In this document: piece after piece, positions 19,626 to 27,593 of the stretch
Layout: the number at the start of each line of letters is the position of its first letter
Numbering within the stretch: position 1 is the stretch's first letter
NCBI GenBank assembly: GCA_035765195.1
Contig: DASTYC010000038.1
Coordinates: 62,001 to 126,000 of the forward strand
Length of the DNA stretch: 64,000 bases
Direction of reading: 5' to 3'
From: CALAED01 sp035765195
GTDB lineage: Bacteria > Actinomycetota > Actinomycetes > Streptosporangiales > Streptosporangiaceae
Notes under the pieces: generated by a model
What the model was told of the DNA's origin: nothing
Database searches by the model: none
What the model saw: the letters and a program-made list of their open reading frames with translations, nothing else
Translations under genes and position numbers: made by a program

Positions 19626-19844
19626 TCAGCCGGCACCCCCGGCATGGATGTCGCTCGCGGGCACGGATCGGTCGCCGGTGACGCCGTCGCGGGGCTGTCC
19701 GCCGGCGTCCGCTCCGGGGATCGGGCTGTTCGCCGGACTCACCTGGCCGACCGGGCCGACGGCAAGCGGGCCGGCCCACGCGGTGGCCGCCGGGAGCGCC
19801 GCCGGCGCCACGGCGGCGGCGAACGCGAAGACGGGTCTCCTCAT
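19626..19844 (-). CDS. Small secreted protein, function unknown
   Basis: 72 residues. ATG 19844 has GGGAGAGG about 6 bases upstream. The N-terminus MRRPVFAFAAAVAPAALPAATAWAG is a Sec-type signal peptide with an AWA-G cleavage site; the mature part (about 48 residues) is Gly/Pro/Ala/Val/Asp-rich with no cysteines and no recognisable domain. Small secreted proteins of this kind are frequent in sporulating actinobacteria, but the mature part lacks the chaplin motif. It stands alone between the lyase gene and the divergent thiolase-like gene. Coding is supported by the ribosome-binding site and signal peptide only. Confidence 0.55.
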   Translation of the reverse strand: MRRPVFAFAAAVAPAALPAATAWAGPLAVGPVGQVSPANSPIPGADAGGQPRDGVTGDRSVPASDIHAGGAG

Positions 19845-20074
19845 GAGGGCCTCTCCCAACAGGTCGTCGACACCCGCTGGACCGACGCGATTCGCCGGCG
19901 GCGAACGCGTCCGAAGACCCCCGTTCCGCTATGAGCATCGGTAGCCGACGGCACACGTGTCAATGACCGGAACAGGCCACGACCAGCGCGAATGACCTTG
20001 ATCGGCGCGACCGGCCGAGCGCGCGGGCCGCGGACGGGCCCGGCGGCGGGCCGCTCGCGACCCGCGATGGCGGC

Positions 20075-20091
20075 ACCGAATCTCATTCGGT
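20075..20091. promoter_or_regulatory. Inverted repeat upstream of the thiolase-like gene
   Basis: ACCGAAT-CTC-ATTCGGT, perfect 7-bp arms around 3 bases, centred about 42 bp before the ATG and upstream of the ribosome-binding site. Its position fits an operator for a TetR-type regulator of acyl-CoA genes, but no such regulator is adjacent. Confidence 0.35.
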
Positions 20092-20124
20092 ACGGTGGCG
20101 CGTAGCGGGCGTGGAGAGGTGGTC

Positions 20125-21294
20125 ATGACGCGGCTTGATGGCCTGGCGGCGATCGCCGGGCTCGGCATGACCGAGCTGGGCAAGGTGTTCGGGCGCAGCC
20201 CGCGCCGGCTCGCCGCGGACGCCGTGCGGCTCGCCGTCGCCGACGCCGGCCTCACCCTGGCCGACGTGGACGGCCTGCTGGTCAGCCACGGCATGTCCGG
20301 GTCGCCCGGCATCGAGCTGGCCGCGACCCTCGGGCTCGGCGACCTGCGGCTGCTCACCCAGCTGAACGCGTTCGGCGCCAGTGCCGGAGCGATGATCTCC
20401 TACGCCGCCATGTCCGTGCTCAGCGGCGCCGCGAGCACCGTGGTGTGCGTGTTCGCCGACGCGCCGCTGCGGCCCGAGGCGGCGACGGGCGCCGCGTACC
20501 ACCGCGACGCTCCCGAGTACCACGGGTTCCGCGGCATGACGGCGGCGCTCGGGTTCCGCAGCGTCAACGCCTTCTACGCGCTCGCGGCCCAGCGGCACAT
20601 GGCGCGCTACGGCACGACGAGCGAGCAGCTGGGCGCCATCGCGGTGGCCACCCGCCGATGGGCCGCCCGCAACCCCCTGGCCCAGCTGCGCGAACCGATC
20701 GGCATCGACGACCACCAGCGCTCCCGCTGGGTCGTCGAGCCGCTGCACCTGCTCGATTGCTGCATCGTCTCCAACGGCGCCATCGCCGTCGTGGTCACCG
20801 GCGCCGGCCGCGCCCGCGACCTGGCCCGGCCTCCGGTATACGTCTGGGGCTGGGGACAGGGCCACCCCGGACATCACGGGGAGCGAGCCGAGTGGGGGCT
20901 GACGACGGGGGCTGTCACGTCCGGGCGGGTCGCGATGAAGATGGCCGGCGTCACGACGGATGACATCACCGTCTGCCAGCTCTACGACTGCTACACCTAC
21001 ACCGTGCTGGTGTCGCTGGAGGACTACGGCTTTTGCGCCAAGGGCGAGGGCGGCGCCTTCGCCGCGTCGGGTGCGCTCGGCCCGGGCGGCGCGCTGCCGA
21101 CCAACACCGGCGGCGGGCAGCTGTCGGCGTACTACATGTGGGGCATGACGCCGCTGTCCGAGGCGATCATCCAGGCCCGCGGCGCCGGCGGCGACCGGCA
21201 GGTCGGGGCCAACGACGTCATCCTCGTCAGCGGCAACGGCGGCATCCTCGACCACCACTCGACCCTGATCCTCAGTCCCCACCCCAGGCGTTGA
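20125..21294 (+). CDS. Thiolase-like protein lacking the nucleophilic cysteine (lipid-transfer/SCP2-thiolase family)
   Basis: 389 residues with the thiolase fold across its length. ATG 20125 has GGAGAGG 6 bases upstream. Where condensing thiolases carry the acylated Cys (pattern C-A-S-G) this protein reads NAFGASAG (residues 81-88), with Gly at the Cys position, so it cannot use the standard thiolase mechanism. It keeps a tyrosine-rich segment QLYDCYTYT (residues 285-293) and LSAYYMWGM (333-341), resembling the Ltp-type retro-aldolases of steroid side-chain breakdown, which work with a DUF35 partner. The next gene is exactly such a DUF35 protein, 26 bp downstream. A CoA-ester aldolase or related role is therefore inferred; the substrate is unknown. 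Confidence 0.85.
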   Translation: MTRLDGLAAIAGLGMTELGKVFGRSPRRLAADAVRLAVADAGLTLADVDGLLVSHGMSGSPGIELAATLGLGDLRLLTQLNAFGASAGAMISYAAMSVLSGAASTVVCVFADAPLRPEAATGAAYHRDAPEYHGFRGMTAALGFRSVNAFYALAAQRHMARYGTTSEQLGAIAVATRRWAARNPLAQLREPIGIDDHQRSRWVVEPLHLLDCCIVSNGAIAVVVTGAGRARDLARPPVYVWGWGQGHPGHHGERAEWGLTTGAVTSGRVAMKMAGVTTDDITVCQLYDCYTYTVLVSLEDYGFCAKGEGGAFAASGALGPGGALPTNTGGGQLSAYYMWGMTPLSEAIIQARGAGGDRQVGANDVILVSGNGGILDHHSTLILSPHPRR

Positions 21295-21320
21295 CCCGAG
21301 CGCGGAGAGCGAGGAAACGC

Positions 21321-21743
21321 ATGGAGATCGGAGTGATCCGCCGGGACGGACGCACCGACGCCTTCTTCGACGGCGCGGCGGCCGGTCGGCTGGTGATCAA
21401 ACGGTGCGCGGACTGCGCGCGCTGGTACGCGCCGGACGCGAGCGAGTGCCCGGGCTGCGGCGGCGAGCCCGAGTGGGCGGAGGCGTCGGGGCGGGCCACG
21501 CTGGTCAGCTGGGCGATCTCGCCCGGACGGCCGCGCCCGGACGGCTCCGCGCCGCCGCCGGCCGTGCTGGCGCTGGTCGAGCTCGCCGAGGGCCCGTGGC
21601 TGCATTCCCGGCTGGACGAGGTCGTCCGCGCCGACCTGCGCGAGGGCCTCCCGCTGCGGGCACATTTCGAACATCCCGGGCAGGGTGAGTCGTACCTTGT
21701 CTTCCATCCGGTCCATCCGGCCCATCCGGTCCATCCAGCCTGA
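21321..21743 (+). CDS. DUF35 Zn-ribbon/OB-fold protein, acyl-CoA-associated
   Basis: 140 residues. The N-terminal rubredoxin-like zinc ribbon has Cys29-x2-Cys32 and Cys43-x2-Cys46 (CADCARWYAPDASECPGC), followed by an OB-fold strand pattern (GRATLVSWAIS, VLALVELAEGPWLHSRL). ATG 21321 has GAGGAAA upstream. DUF35 proteins form complexes with thiolase-like partners and help hold the CoA ester; the directly upstream gene is such a partner. The C-terminus ends in a His-Pro repeat (HPVHPAHPVHPA) encoded by a 9-bp array, which is unusual for the family and probably a disordered tail. Confidence 0.88.
   Translation: MEIGVIRRDGRTDAFFDGAAAGRLVIKRCADCARWYAPDASECPGCGGEPEWAEASGRATLVSWAISPGRPRPDGSAPPPAVLALVELAEGPWLHSRLDEVVRADLREGLPLRAHFEHPGQGESYLVFHPVHPAHPVHPA
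21703..21738. repeat. 9-bp tandem repeat at the 3' end of the DUF35 gene
   Basis: Four units: TCCATCCGG, TCCATCCGG, CCCATCCGG, TCCATCCAG. They end one codon before the stop region and encode the His-Pro-Val/Ala tail. Confidence 0.85.
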
Positions 21744-21810
21744 CCCGCGACCCGCGCCACCCGGCCCACCGCCTTCCCGACCACCGACCCGCGAGAGGAA
21801 AATCCCGGCC

Positions 21811-22965
21811 ATGAGAACCGAGGTCTGCGAGACGTTCGGGATCGAGTTCCCGCTGTTCGCGTTCAGCCACTGCCGCGACGTGGTCGCGGCGGTCACCAAT
21901 GCCGGCGGCCTCGGCGTGCTCGGCGCCGTGGCGTACACGCCGGAGCGGCTCGAGGAGGAGCTGCGCTGGCTCGACGACCACGTCGGGGGCCGGCCGTACG
22001 GCGTGGACGTGCTCGTCCCCGGCAAGCTCGCGGACGTCGCGGCGCAGGCCGGGCGGGACAGGACCGACGGCGCCGCCGCGCTGATCTCGGCCGTGCCCAA
22101 GGAGCACTGGGACTTCCTCGCCCACCTTTTCGACAAGTACGGGGTACCGGTGCCCGACCTCACCGGCACCCGCGACCTCGGCGCGGGCACGGGGGCCGGC
22201 CGGCAGGTCACGCTGGAGGGCGCCACCGAGTTGATCGACGTGGCGCTGGCCCATCCGATCCGGCTGATCGCCAGCGCCCTCGGCCCACCGCCGCCGATCA
22301 TGGTCGAGCGGGCCCGCGCCGCCGGCGTCCCCGTCGCCGCGCTGGTCGGCACCGTCGAGCACGCCCGTCGCCAGGTCGCCGCCGGGGTCGATCTGATCGT
22401 GGCGCAGGGCGGCGAGGCGGGCGGCCACACCGGCGAGATCTCCACCATGGTGCTGGTGCCCGAGGTCGTCGACGCGGTCGCGCCGCTCCCGGTGCTGGCC
22501 GCGGGCGGCATCGCCACCGGGCGGCAGATGGCGGCCGCGATGGCCCTCGGCGCGTCCGGCGTCTGGTGCGGCTCGGTCTGGCTCACCACCGAGGAGGCCG
22601 AGACCGAGCCGACGGTCAAACGCAAGATGCTCGCCGCGACCTCCCGCGACACCGTGCGGTCCCGCAGCCGTACGGGAAAGCCGGCGCGCCAGCTGCGCTC
22701 GGCGTGGACCGAGGAGTGGGACGGCCCCGACAGCCCCGGCCCGCTCCCGATGCCGCTGCAGATGATCGTGGCCGAGGGCGCGATGCGGCCGATCGGCAAG
22801 GCGGCCGAGAGCGGCAACGAAGGCGCCCAGCAGCTGGCGAACTACTTCGTCGGCCAGGTCGTCGGGCTCATGAACTCGGTGAAGCCCGCCCGCCAGGTCG
22901 TCTACGACATGATCGAGGAGTTCGCGGACGCGATCGACCGCCTCAACAAGATCACCCAGGACTGA
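21811..22965 (+). CDS. Nitronate monooxygenase-like FMN protein
   Basis: TIM-barrel flavoprotein of the 2-nitropropane dioxygenase family, 384 residues. ATG 21811 follows GAGAGGAAA. Visible landmarks are NAGGLGVLGAVAYTPE near residue 30, IVAQGGEAGGHTGE (FMN site with the conserved His) and VLAAGGIATGRQMAAAMALGASGVW, the phosphate-binding region. Family members oxidise nitronates or act as enoyl-CoA-linked oxidoreductases of unknown substrate; co-location with a Cys-less thiolase-like protein and DUF35 suggests a CoA-ester or lipid substrate. It lies 67 bp after the DUF35 gene and is probably in the same operon. Its stop overlaps the convergent DUF427 gene by 14 bp. Confidence 0.88.
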   Translation: MRTEVCETFGIEFPLFAFSHCRDVVAAVTNAGGLGVLGAVAYTPERLEEELRWLDDHVGGRPYGVDVLVPGKLADVAAQAGRDRTDGAAALISAVPKEHWDFLAHLFDKYGVPVPDLTGTRDLGAGTGAGRQVTLEGATELIDVALAHPIRLIASALGPPPPIMVERARAAGVPVAALVGTVEHARRQVAAGVDLIVAQGGEAGGHTGEISTMVLVPEVVDAVAPLPVLAAGGIATGRQMAAAMALGASGVWCGSVWLTTEEAETEPTVKRKMLAATSRDTVRSRSRTGKPARQLRSAWTEEWDGPDSPGPLPMPLQMIVAEGAMRPIGKAAESGNEGAQQLANYFVGQVVGLMNSVKPARQVVYDMIEEFADAIDRLNKITQD

Positions 22966-23743
22966 CCTCGACGGCCAGGCCGTCGTGGTCGAAGGACAGA
23001 TATCCCTTGACCCGGGTCGCGTCGTCGGCGGCGTCCGGATACGACCACGCGGCGTCGTCCAGCACCGTGTCGCCCACGCGCACCGACCAGTAGGCGGCGG
23101 TGCCCTTGTAGGGACACACGGTGCTGGTCTCGCTGGGCCGCAGCACGTCGTCGCGCACGTCCTCGCGCGGGATGTAGAACCTGTTGGGCAGGCCGGTCTC
23201 CGACAGCAGGAGCGGCCGCGTGGTCTCCGCGATCGCCGTGCCGTCGACCAGCACCCGGACCTTGCGGCTCGTCGCGCGCACGTCGACCCGGTGGTACGGA
23301 TCGCGCAGCCCGCCCGCCACCTGTTCGTCCTCGTCGTACCAGGCGTCCATCCGGTCCCAGTAGAACGCCACCCGGCCGGCCAGCCACGGCGCGCGTTCGA
23401 GCGGCCGGGGGTAGCCCCACACCGCGTTCTCCGCGACACGATCGCCCGCCCGCACCGACCAGTACGACGCGTCGCCCTTGAACGGGCAGTGGGTGGAGTG
23501 ATCGGTCGGGGTCAGCAGATCCTGCCGCACGTCCTCCATCGGCGCGTAGAGCACCGGGAGCAGCCCGGTCTCGTGCAGGAGCGCCCCGCGCCGGGTGTCC
23601 AGCACCGTCTCGCCGCCGAAGACGGCCCGGACGCGGCGCGGGAAGTCGTGCAGCAGCAGCCGGTGCTTCGGCCCCTCGATGGTGTAGTTGACGGTGGCCG
23701 GCGGCGCTCCCGCGAGCGGCCCGGGGCTGTGCGTCAGCGACAT
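22952..23743 (-). CDS. Tandem DUF427 domain protein
   Basis: 263 residues made of two copies of the DUF427 fold. Copy 1 (about 35-115) ends with CPFKGDASYWSVRAGDRVAENAVWGYP; copy 2 (about 150-240) ends with the corresponding CPYKGTAAYWSVRVGDTVLDDAAWSYP. The Cys-Pro-(Phe/Tyr)-Lys-Gly motif is present in both. Most family members carry one domain; the duplicated form occurs in actinobacteria. A nucleotide-like role has been suggested for DUF427, but none is established to my knowledge. There is no signal peptide. The start is ATG 23743 with GGAGG 5-8 bases upstream. Confidence 0.85.
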   Translation of the reverse strand: MSLTHSPGPLAGAPPATVNYTIEGPKHRLLLHDFPRRVRAVFGGETVLDTRRGALLHETGLLPVLYAPMEDVRQDLLTPTDHSTHCPFKGDASYWSVRAGDRVAENAVWGYPRPLERAPWLAGRVAFYWDRMDAWYDEDEQVAGGLRDPYHRVDVRATSRKVRVLVDGTAIAETTRPLLLSETGLPNRFYIPREDVRDDVLRPSETSTVCPYKGTAAYWSVRVGDTVLDDAAWSYPDAADDATRVKGYLSFDHDGLAVEVSPG

Positions 23744-23861
23744 GCGGTCCTCCGTGAGGTCGGCGGGGTCCGTACGCCAGCCGACAACGCCCGTCCGCCG
23801 CGGTCTGTTCCGCCCCTCGGCGCGAGCGGGCCGGGACGGCGCGGGCGGCCGGGGCGGCGGG

Positions 23862-24911
23862 TCAGCGGTACTGCAGGATGGTGCGGCCGGGGCCGTTGGT
23901 GATCTGCCGGGTGACCAGCTGCGCCAGCCGCCGGTAGCCGCCGGCGTTCGGATGGAAGCTGCGCGCCTCGGCGCTCAGCGCGGACAGGTCGACGTCGAGG
24001 CCGTTGACGAATGGGTCCTTGGCGCCGATCTCGTGGCCGGCGAACGCGTCGAAGGCGTCGACGTACTCGACCGAGCCCGCGCCGTAGGCCGCGACGATCT
24101 GCCGGTCGGCCGCCAGCGCGACCTCCCGGATGAGGTCGTCGAGCGCCCTGGCCCGCAGGTTGAGCCAGCGCTGGTCGCCGATGCCGATGTTGTCGAAGTC
24201 CTGCCCGGACGTCTCGGAGAAGATCCGGGGATAGCCGACCACGATCACCCGGGCGAGCGGCGCCGCCACGACGATCTTGCCGAGGACGTCCCGCAGCGCC
24301 GCGCGCAACGCCCGCATCTTCGCGTCTATCTGCGCCCCCTGTGCCTGACAGCCCTCGCTCCAGGGGAAGCGCACGACGCAGCCGGCGAGGACGCGCGCGA
24401 ACCCGATGTCGTTGCCGCCGATGCTGAGCGTGACCAGGCTGGTGTCGGCGGTCACCCTGCTGAGCTGCGGCGGCTGTCCGTGCCCGCCGCGCAGGATGTC
24501 GCCCGTGGTGGCGCCCGAGCAGGCCCAAAACGCCGACCCCCGGCGAAAGGGGAAGGTGTCGGCGATCGCGTGGAAATAGGCCCGGGAGGTGCGATGACAT
24601 CGGTTGCCCGGCGCCAGGTCGGCCGGGATCTCGTAGGCCCCCTCCCCCGCGGAGTAGGAGTCGCCGAGCGCCACGTACCCGCCCTGGGTGGCGATGTCGA
24701 GCGCGCTCAGCGGCCGCAGCCGCGGCGGCTCCAGCCGCGGGGTCGCCGTGGTCTCGCACCCGCCGGACACGACGACGCAGCGCAGGGCGCGCAGCCCGCC
24801 CAGCGGGCCGCCGGCGACCACCAGCAGGACGACGAAACCGATCGCGAGCGCGATGGATCGCCGCCCGAGGAGCCCGCGTCGCCGGCTCCGGCCCGCCCCC
24901 GAATCCGCCAT
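23862..24911 (-). CDS. Membrane-anchored or secreted SGNH/GDSL hydrolase
   Basis: 349 residues. ATG 24911 has GGGGGAGG 5 bases upstream. A basic N-terminus (RSRRRGLLGRR) is followed by one hydrophobic helix (SIALAIGFVVLLVVAGG, about 18-35), so the enzyme is exported or anchored. SGNH blocks are present: block I GDSYSAGEG with nucleophile Ser, block III SIGGNDIGF, and the C-terminal FHPNAGGY with the catalytic His. Cys residues at CHRTS and WACSG probably form disulfides, as in secreted Streptomyces esterases and lipases. The substrate (lipid, acetylated sugar or other ester) is not evident. It is separated by 110 bp from the cyclase-like gene upstream. Confidence 0.88.
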   Translation of the reverse strand: MADSGAGRSRRRGLLGRRSIALAIGFVVLLVVAGGPLGGLRALRCVVVSGGCETTATPRLEPPRLRPLSALDIATQGGYVALGDSYSAGEGAYEIPADLAPGNRCHRTSRAYFHAIADTFPFRRGSAFWACSGATTGDILRGGHGQPPQLSRVTADTSLVTLSIGGNDIGFARVLAGCVVRFPWSEGCQAQGAQIDAKMRALRAALRDVLGKIVVAAPLARVIVVGYPRIFSETSGQDFDNIGIGDQRWLNLRARALDDLIREVALAADRQIVAAYGAGSVEYVDAFDAFAGHEIGAKDPFVNGLDVDLSALSAEARSFHPNAGGYRRLAQLVTRQITNGPGRTILQYR

Positions 24912-25021
24912 CGCCGCCTCCCCCGACCCTCGCGGTAATACGGACGTATGGATCGTCGCACGGGTTCCGCCGCCCGACGGCACCCGCCGCCCCGCGGCAT
25001 CGCGACTCGGGTCGCCGACGG

Positions 25022-25807
25022 TCACCGTCTCGCGCCGCGGCGGGGCGCGCGCCCGGGGACGGAGAACGGCTGGCTCACGTAGACGGACGCGGGAGTGGCG
25101 CCGGTTAGCAAATCGCCGGTCCGCGGCGTGATCCGGGAGGCCGGCGGGGGGAAGGGCACGGCCGGCCGGCGCAGCCACGCCATCACCTTGGTCTGCTTGA
25201 CCGATACCCGTACCCGCCGGTAGGAGCTCGGAAAGCTGGCGGCGTGGTGGCGGATGACCTCGTCGAAGTACCACTGGGAGGCGATCAAGGCGACCTCGCC
25301 GGACGAGCGGCGCAGCGCGCGCTTGAGCGCCTTGGCCTCGAGCAGCCGCGCGGTGAGGTTGATGGCGACGCCGGCCACACCGTGCTCGTCGGACAGCACC
25401 TCGCCGGCGTGGATCGCCATGCGCAGCCGGATCCTGGCGTGCCGGTGGTGGGTCCGGTTGTGCTGGTGCAGCGCCGCGGCGAGGCCGCTCGGGACGGCGG
25501 TGACCAAGATGCCCTTCGGCACGTCCGCCGGGACCAAGATCAGCGCCCCGTCGCCGCGGTCCTCGTGGTAGCAGTCCTCCCAGGGGACCCCCGCCGCGGT
25601 GAACGCCTCGGCCAGTGCGTGGTAGAGGCCCCCGCGCACCGCGGTCTGGTCGGCGTTGGTGCGGTCCGGGCTGGCGAACCCCTCGACGTCGACATAGATG
25701 ATCGTCCGATGCATCGGGGCCGGCAGTACGCCGATGCCCGCTCCTCGCCACCCGGAGTACTGCCCGAAGCCGATGTCCTGTTGTGTGCTGAGCAGGGTGT
25801 TGAACAT
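25022..25807 (-). CDS. Class III nucleotide cyclase-like protein, orphan
   Basis: 261 residues. ATG 25807 has AGGAG 7 bases upstream. A single class III adenylate/guanylate cyclase fold covers about residues 33-200: the first metal Asp lies in YVDVEGF (Asp40), the second in EDRGDGALI (Asp86), and the transition-state Asn and Arg appear in VAINLTARLLE (Asn150, Arg154). The usual Lys before the second Asp motif is absent. The key catalytic residues are thus present, unlike in a purely structural relative, but base specificity cannot be read. A basic C-terminal segment follows (SYRRVRVSVKQTKVMAWLRR). No sensor, membrane segment or effector gene is adjacent. Related domains occur in signalling and in actinobacterial conflict proteins. 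Confidence 0.75.
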   Translation of the reverse strand: MFNTLLSTQQDIGFGQYSGWRGAGIGVLPAPMHRTIIYVDVEGFASPDRTNADQTAVRGGLYHALAEAFTAAGVPWEDCYHEDRGDGALILVPADVPKGILVTAVPSGLAAALHQHNRTHHRHARIRLRMAIHAGEVLSDEHGVAGVAINLTARLLEAKALKRALRRSSGEVALIASQWYFDEVIRHHAASFPSSYRRVRVSVKQTKVMAWLRRPAVPFPPPASRITPRTGDLLTGATPASVYVSQPFSVPGRAPRRGARR

Positions 25808-26098
25808 TTGATACTCCTGCGTGGGTGTTGGACCCCGTCGACAGGTAGGTGGCAGGGGACTCGGCATTTCTCCCCATCAAGGGCCAAAAAATCTTGGTGC
25901 GGTCGCCGCGGGCGCGGGGAGTAATCCTGATCTCGCCCTCAGTGTCGTATGACACAGCGCCCGCGCGGACGTGGAGTGAGGATCGGACCGGTGGCGTCAA
26001 AAAGTTCATAAAGATCACGTCTTGACGTCAGGGAGTTTCGCCGCCCCGCCCTCCCCCTTCTCCCGTCATGGTCTCCCCGCTGCCCTCGGGAGGTTTTC

Positions 26099-26245
26099 AT
26101 GCGCCTCTTCGCCGAACCCATCCCCGATCTTCGGCCGCCTGTGCCGCGGCCGCGCGGTGACCGCGACGCCTTAGCGATCACCCACGCGCGCGGCGGCCGC
26201 GCCCACCTCGGCGCCGGGCCCGCCACCGAGGCGGCGAGGCGGTGA
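26099..26245 (+). CDS. 48-residue ORF coupled to the sigma-factor gene
   Basis: A short ORF opening MRLFAEPIPDLRPPVPRPRG with an excellent ribosome-binding site (GGGAGG, 5 bases before ATG). Its TGA stop overlaps the ATG of the sigma-factor gene (TGATG), so ribosomes finishing it can restart on the sigma frame, which has no comparable site of its own. The product is Pro/Arg/Ala-rich with no domain, signal peptide or membrane helix. It may act as a translational leader rather than as a functional peptide. Translation is inferred from the start site and coupling only. Confidence 0.5.
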   Translation: MRLFAEPIPDLRPPVPRPRGDRDALAITHARGGRAHLGAGPATEAARR

Positions 26246-27513
26246 TGGCGGACATGGACAGCGGCGACAACGAGCTCGTCCGGCGGTTGCAGGCCGACTC
26301 CGGCGACGAGACCGCCCAGCGCGAGCTGCACGAGCGCTACCGCGCCCGCCTCATCAGGTTCTGCCGCACCGGGCTGAGCGATCCCAACGACGTCGAGGAC
26401 TGCGTCCAAGAGATCTTCCATGACGTCTTCGCCGGCATCGGCTCGCTCCGCGACGCGCAGGCCTTCGAGGGCTGGATGTTCACGATCGCCAGGAGGCGGA
26501 TCGGCGCCTACAACGCCCGGCTCGGCGGCGTGGAGGCCGCGAGCGTCGGCGACGAGGCCATCGCCGATCTGCCCGACCCGGCAGCCGATGTCGAGCACGA
26601 CGTCCGCATGCGTGAACTGCTCGGCACCATCTCCGACGCGATCGGCAGCCTGCCCTCGCCCCTCGACGCCGTGCTCAAGGCGTACATCACCGGCGGCGGC
26701 CTGCGCGGTTCTGAGCTGGCGCCCCGCTTCGGCTGGGACGCCAAGAAGGCCGACCACGAGCTCAACCGGGCGCGCATGGGGCTCTTCGACGCGCTGGAGA
26801 CCCTGGTACTGGTACGCACCGGCCGGACCGCCTGCGATCAGCTGAACAAGGTCTGCGCCCGGCAACGGATCGGTCCTGGGCGGGCGGCGCGGCTCAGCCA
26901 AACTCAGCGTCGCAGCGTCCACCGGCACATCACCCAGTGCAACGTCTGCGCTCCGCAGGCCAGAGCGGCCCGGGACCGCGGCCAGTGGGCGCTCGGCCCC
27001 GGCCTCGTCCCCCTGGCCGACCATCTGCGAGGGCACCGGCCCGGCATCCGTCTGGTGGCGGCCGCGGCCATGATCGCGATGATCGCGATCCCGGCGACCG
27101 GGGACCGGTTCCGGCCCGCCGAGGCTCCGCAAACGGCCGTGGCGATCCCGGCGCCGCCCCCGCCCGCCGTTTCGCCGCCCCCGCCCGCCGTCACGCCGGC
27201 CCCGCCCCCGACACCCACGCCCACCCCCACGCCGAGCCGCCCCACCGTGCGGCCGCGACCGCCCGCTCCGCCCGCCCCCGAGGCCGAACGGCCGGCCGGA
27301 CCTCCCGAGGACACCGGCGACGACGACCGGCCGGCGCCCTCGCCGCCGACCCGCCCACCGGCCACGACGCCCCCGCCGCCGCCCAGAACGCCGGCACCGC
27401 CCACGACACCGCCTCGCACCGAATCGGCCTGCACCACCACCATCGCGCTGAACCCGCTGACGGTGCGGGTGAACGCCATCCTGCTGTGCATCTCGGTGTC
27501 CGTGGGCGGTTGA
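26245..27513 (+). CDS. ECF sigma factor fused to anti-sigma zinc finger, membrane helix and proline-rich domain
   Basis: 422 residues. Residues about 6-85 form sigma region 2 (DVEDCVQEIFHDVFAGIGSL; FEGWMFTIARRRI) and about 130-185 a region-4-like helix-turn-helix. These are followed by an anti-sigma-type zinc motif, His228-x3-Cys232-x2-Cys235 (HITQCNVC), one hydrophobic helix (about 270-288, VAAAAMIAMIAIPA) and about 125 residues rich in Pro, Thr and Ala that would be extracytoplasmic, ending in a short Cys-containing segment. Sigma and membrane anti-sigma functions therefore appear joined in one chain, as in some extended actinobacterial ECF groups. Activation probably needs proteolysis or a signal on the proline-rich side (inference). 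Start ATG 26245, coupled to the upstream ORF; GTG 26242 is possible. Confidence 0.85.
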   Translation: MADMDSGDNELVRRLQADSGDETAQRELHERYRARLIRFCRTGLSDPNDVEDCVQEIFHDVFAGIGSLRDAQAFEGWMFTIARRRIGAYNARLGGVEAASVGDEAIADLPDPAADVEHDVRMRELLGTISDAIGSLPSPLDAVLKAYITGGGLRGSELAPRFGWDAKKADHELNRARMGLFDALETLVLVRTGRTACDQLNKVCARQRIGPGRAARLSQTQRRSVHRHITQCNVCAPQARAARDRGQWALGPGLVPLADHLRGHRPGIRLVAAAAMIAMIAIPATGDRFRPAEAPQTAVAIPAPPPPAVSPPPPAVTPAPPPTPTPTPTPSRPTVRPRPPAPPAPEAERPAGPPEDTGDDDRPAPSPPTRPPATTPPPPPRTPAPPTTPPRTESACTTTIALNPLTVRVNAILLCISVSVGG

Positions 27514-27593
27514 CGCCGGCCCCCGGCGAGCCCGGCACCGGGCCGCGCTCCCCGCGCGGGCGAAAATTCCTGCCACGGCGCGGTCATCGGTGA

